Shown here: piece after piece, positions 62,625 through 64,000 of the stretch
Position numbering within the stretch: position 1 is the stretch's first letter
How the letters are laid out: every line of letters starts with the position of its first letter
Assembly: GCF_004217555.1 (NCBI RefSeq)
Contig: NZ_SHKW01000001.1
Location: 2,728,001 to 2,792,000, forward strand
Source of the DNA: Edaphobacter modestus
Lineage (GTDB): Bacteria > Acidobacteriota > Terriglobia > Terriglobales > Acidobacteriaceae
Direction: 5' to 3'
DNA: 64,000 nt
Position numbers and translations under genes: made by a program
Notes under the pieces: model-generated
Told to the model about the DNA's origin: nothing
Databases searched by the model: none
Seen by the model: only the letters and a program-made list of their open reading frames with translations

Positions 62625-63926
62625 ATGAAGTTATCGATCGAAAAAGTCGTCTACGGTGGCGCCGGTCTGGCACATGTCGAAGCTTCCGGTGCGGCAACAC
62701 GCGAGATCGTCTTTGTGCCATTCACCCTTCCGGGTGAAGTGGTGGAAGCAGAGGTCGCCGATACACGGGACAACTTCAAAGACGCAGCGCTCAGGCATGT
62801 CATCGCCGCGTCGTCCGATCGTATCGCTCCGCAGTGTGTTCACTTCGGCGTATGTGGCGGATGCCAATATCAACATGCATCGTATGACGCGCAGCTCCGT
62901 CTGAAGCAGAGCATCCTGCAGGAGACCCTGGAGAGAGCAGGATTGAATTCTCTGCCCGCAATGCAGGTGCATGCAGCCCAACCGTGGGAGTACAGGAATC
63001 GTATCCGTCTGCGTGTCGCGATGGTCGACTGGGAGTTACGAGTGGGCTACCTGCGGCGCGGATCGAGCGAGTTTTTGCCGGTGCAGATGTGCCCTATCGC
63101 CGCACCCCTTCTGTGGTACGCAGCAGAGACGTTTCTTCAACGCGCGGGCAGCTTTCCCCAGTGGGCAAATGCGACACAAGAGATCGAGTTCTTCACTACC
63201 GGCGACGAGCAGAAGCTGCAGATGACACTTTTTGTCAGTTCTCAACCCGTCAAAGGATTTAGCGAGCTTTGTGAAGCGCTGTGCGAACAGTTGCCCCAGC
63301 TTGCCGGAGCCGGTGTGCAGATCATGGAGACCAGCGGGCGTGGACGCAAGTCGCTCCGCATGCAGCCGGGAGCAACCTGGGGAGCAGCCGGATTGAACTA
63401 CACGGTCGCCGATGAGACCTACTGGGTGAGCCGCGGAAGTTTCTTTCAGGTGAACCGGGCCATAGTTGCTCAACTCACCGAACTGGTGTGTGCAGGCAGA
63501 AGCGGAAGACTTGCATGGGACCTCTACGCCGGCGTGGGACTTTTCTCGCGCATCCTCGCCAGTCAATTTGCCGAGGTAGTTGCCGTGGAGGCTGCGAAAG
63601 GCGATCTGGAGACGAACCTCCGCGGCCCGGGAAGGCGAGCCATCGCTTCAACTACAGTCGAGTTTTTGCGCCAAGCCGTCCTCGAACGCGATCGCCCTGA
63701 GCTCATTGTCATGGACCCTCCGCGTGCGGGTGTTGGATCGGAGGTCTGCGCGTTGCTGGCTCGACTGAAGGCTCCGGAGGTGGTCTATGTCTCCTGCGAT
63801 CCCGCAACGCTGGGGCGCGATCTGCGCGCAATGGTAGACTCCGGCTACAAGCTGAACCAACTGCATCTTGTCGATATGTTTCCTCAGACCTTCCACCAGG
63901 AGACGGTGGCGGTCCTCCGGCTTTGA
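62625..63926 (+). CDS. SAM-dependent RNA uracil-5-methyltransferase (RlmD/TrmA family)
   Basis: A 433-residue methyltransferase. The N-terminal TRAM-like part has SIEKVVYGGAGLAHVE. A CVHFGVCGGCQYQH Cys pattern (C-x5-C-x2-C) with the C of MCPI suggests a 4Fe-4S cluster. The SAM site is WDLYAGVGLFSRILA, the catalytic region VMDPPRAGVG, and the nucleophile region VYVSCDPATLGRDL. Sites could be 23S m5U1939-type (RlmD) or another uracil; which is not determined. Start ATG 62625. Confidence 0.92.
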   Translation: MKLSIEKVVYGGAGLAHVEASGAATREIVFVPFTLPGEVVEAEVADTRDNFKDAALRHVIAASSDRIAPQCVHFGVCGGCQYQHASYDAQLRLKQSILQETLERAGLNSLPAMQVHAAQPWEYRNRIRLRVAMVDWELRVGYLRRGSSEFLPVQMCPIAAPLLWYAAETFLQRAGSFPQWANATQEIEFFTTGDEQKLQMTLFVSSQPVKGFSELCEALCEQLPQLAGAGVQIMETSGRGRKSLRMQPGATWGAAGLNYTVADETYWVSRGSFFQVNRAIVAQLTELVCAGRSGRLAWDLYAGVGLFSRILASQFAEVVAVEAAKGDLETNLRGPGRRAIASTTVEFLRQAVLERDRPELIVMDPPRAGVGSEVCALLARLKAPEVVYVSCDPATLGRDLRAMVDSGYKLNQLHLVDMFPQTFHQETVAVLRL

Positions 63927-64000
63927 TGCAGAAGTATTAGCGGGAGCAGAGTTCTGACGGGCCACGCAGAGAAATACCGGGCCACAGCAACGATGGAGCG

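Overview
The window reads as chromosome of a high-GC, Gram-negative soil bacterium, most likely Acidobacteriota, class Terriglobia (Granulicella, Terriglobus or Edaphobacter type). This placement is an inference. It rests on a TonB-dependent receptor with an N-terminal carboxypeptidase-regulatory-like domain, an ETF operon led by a CCG-domain Fe-S protein, KDO synthesis (kdsA), a BamD-like assembly factor without a lipobox, many Tat/Sec-exported hypotheticals, and dispersed 'CHPERS'-type repeats. I see no rRNA, tRNA, CRISPR array, phage or intact insertion sequence. The segment looks like ordinary chromosome with a few decayed genes.

Layout. 1-4.9 kb: 3' end of an ETF-linked Fe-S oxidoreductase with etfB and etfA in overlapping frames, then moaA and a GAF-GGDEF diguanylate cyclase. 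4.9-9.8 kb: a secreted hypothetical on the minus strand, then a plus-strand metal-related cluster (His/Cys-rich small protein, TonB-dependent receptor, MerC-like membrane protein). 9.85-12.97 kb (minus): complete pqqABCDE, including a 26-residue pqqA. 13.1-17.3 kb: cysS and tsaD (minus), CCA-adding enzyme (plus). 17.6-20.8 kb: flavin amine oxidase, a glycosyltransferase pseudogene with several lesions, and a DUF72 protein. 20.9-24.7 kb: a large formate-dehydrogenase-like molybdoenzyme with its DUF1641 partner, and an acetyltransferase remnant. 24.75-27.9 kb: VOC protein, secreted protein, a MarR regulator with its target gene and a double palindromic operator, and kdsA. 28-32.9 kb: OmpA-like protein, membrane protein, DnaC-like ATPase, rpmE, and a dusB gene carrying an in-frame repeat insertion. 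33-41 kb: mostly minus-strand genes (Tat amine oxidase, GH16 glucanase, a PD-(D/E)XK-like protein coupled to GNAT and DinB genes, a soluble sensor kinase, a FosA-like protein). 41-51 kb: tldD, rhomboid protease, Tat-exported threonine-aldolase homologue, MFS exporter, TPR protein, pmbA. 51.5-64 kb: a truncated and degenerate UvrC-like protein, rpe, a BamD-like protein, two tandem bactofilin-like membrane proteins, valS, nadC-birA and an RlmD/TrmA-type RNA methyltransferase.

How genes fit together. EtfAB with the Fe-S protein would pass electrons from acyl-CoA dehydrogenases to quinone. MoaA makes molybdenum cofactor, which the formate-dehydrogenase-like enzyme needs. PqqA-E make PQQ, but no quinoprotein dehydrogenase and no PqqF-type peptidase lies in the window. 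TldD and PmbA (TldE) form a two-subunit protease encoded at two separate loci here. The most notable points are the intact tiny pqqA, the dispersed repeat captured inside dusB, two clear pseudogenes, the paired MarR operator, the Cys-Gln active-site variant of the formate-dehydrogenase-like enzyme, the tandem CxFCSV bactofilin-like proteins, and the UvrC-like protein with a broken GIY-YIG motif. I did not find a convincing wholly new multi-gene system.
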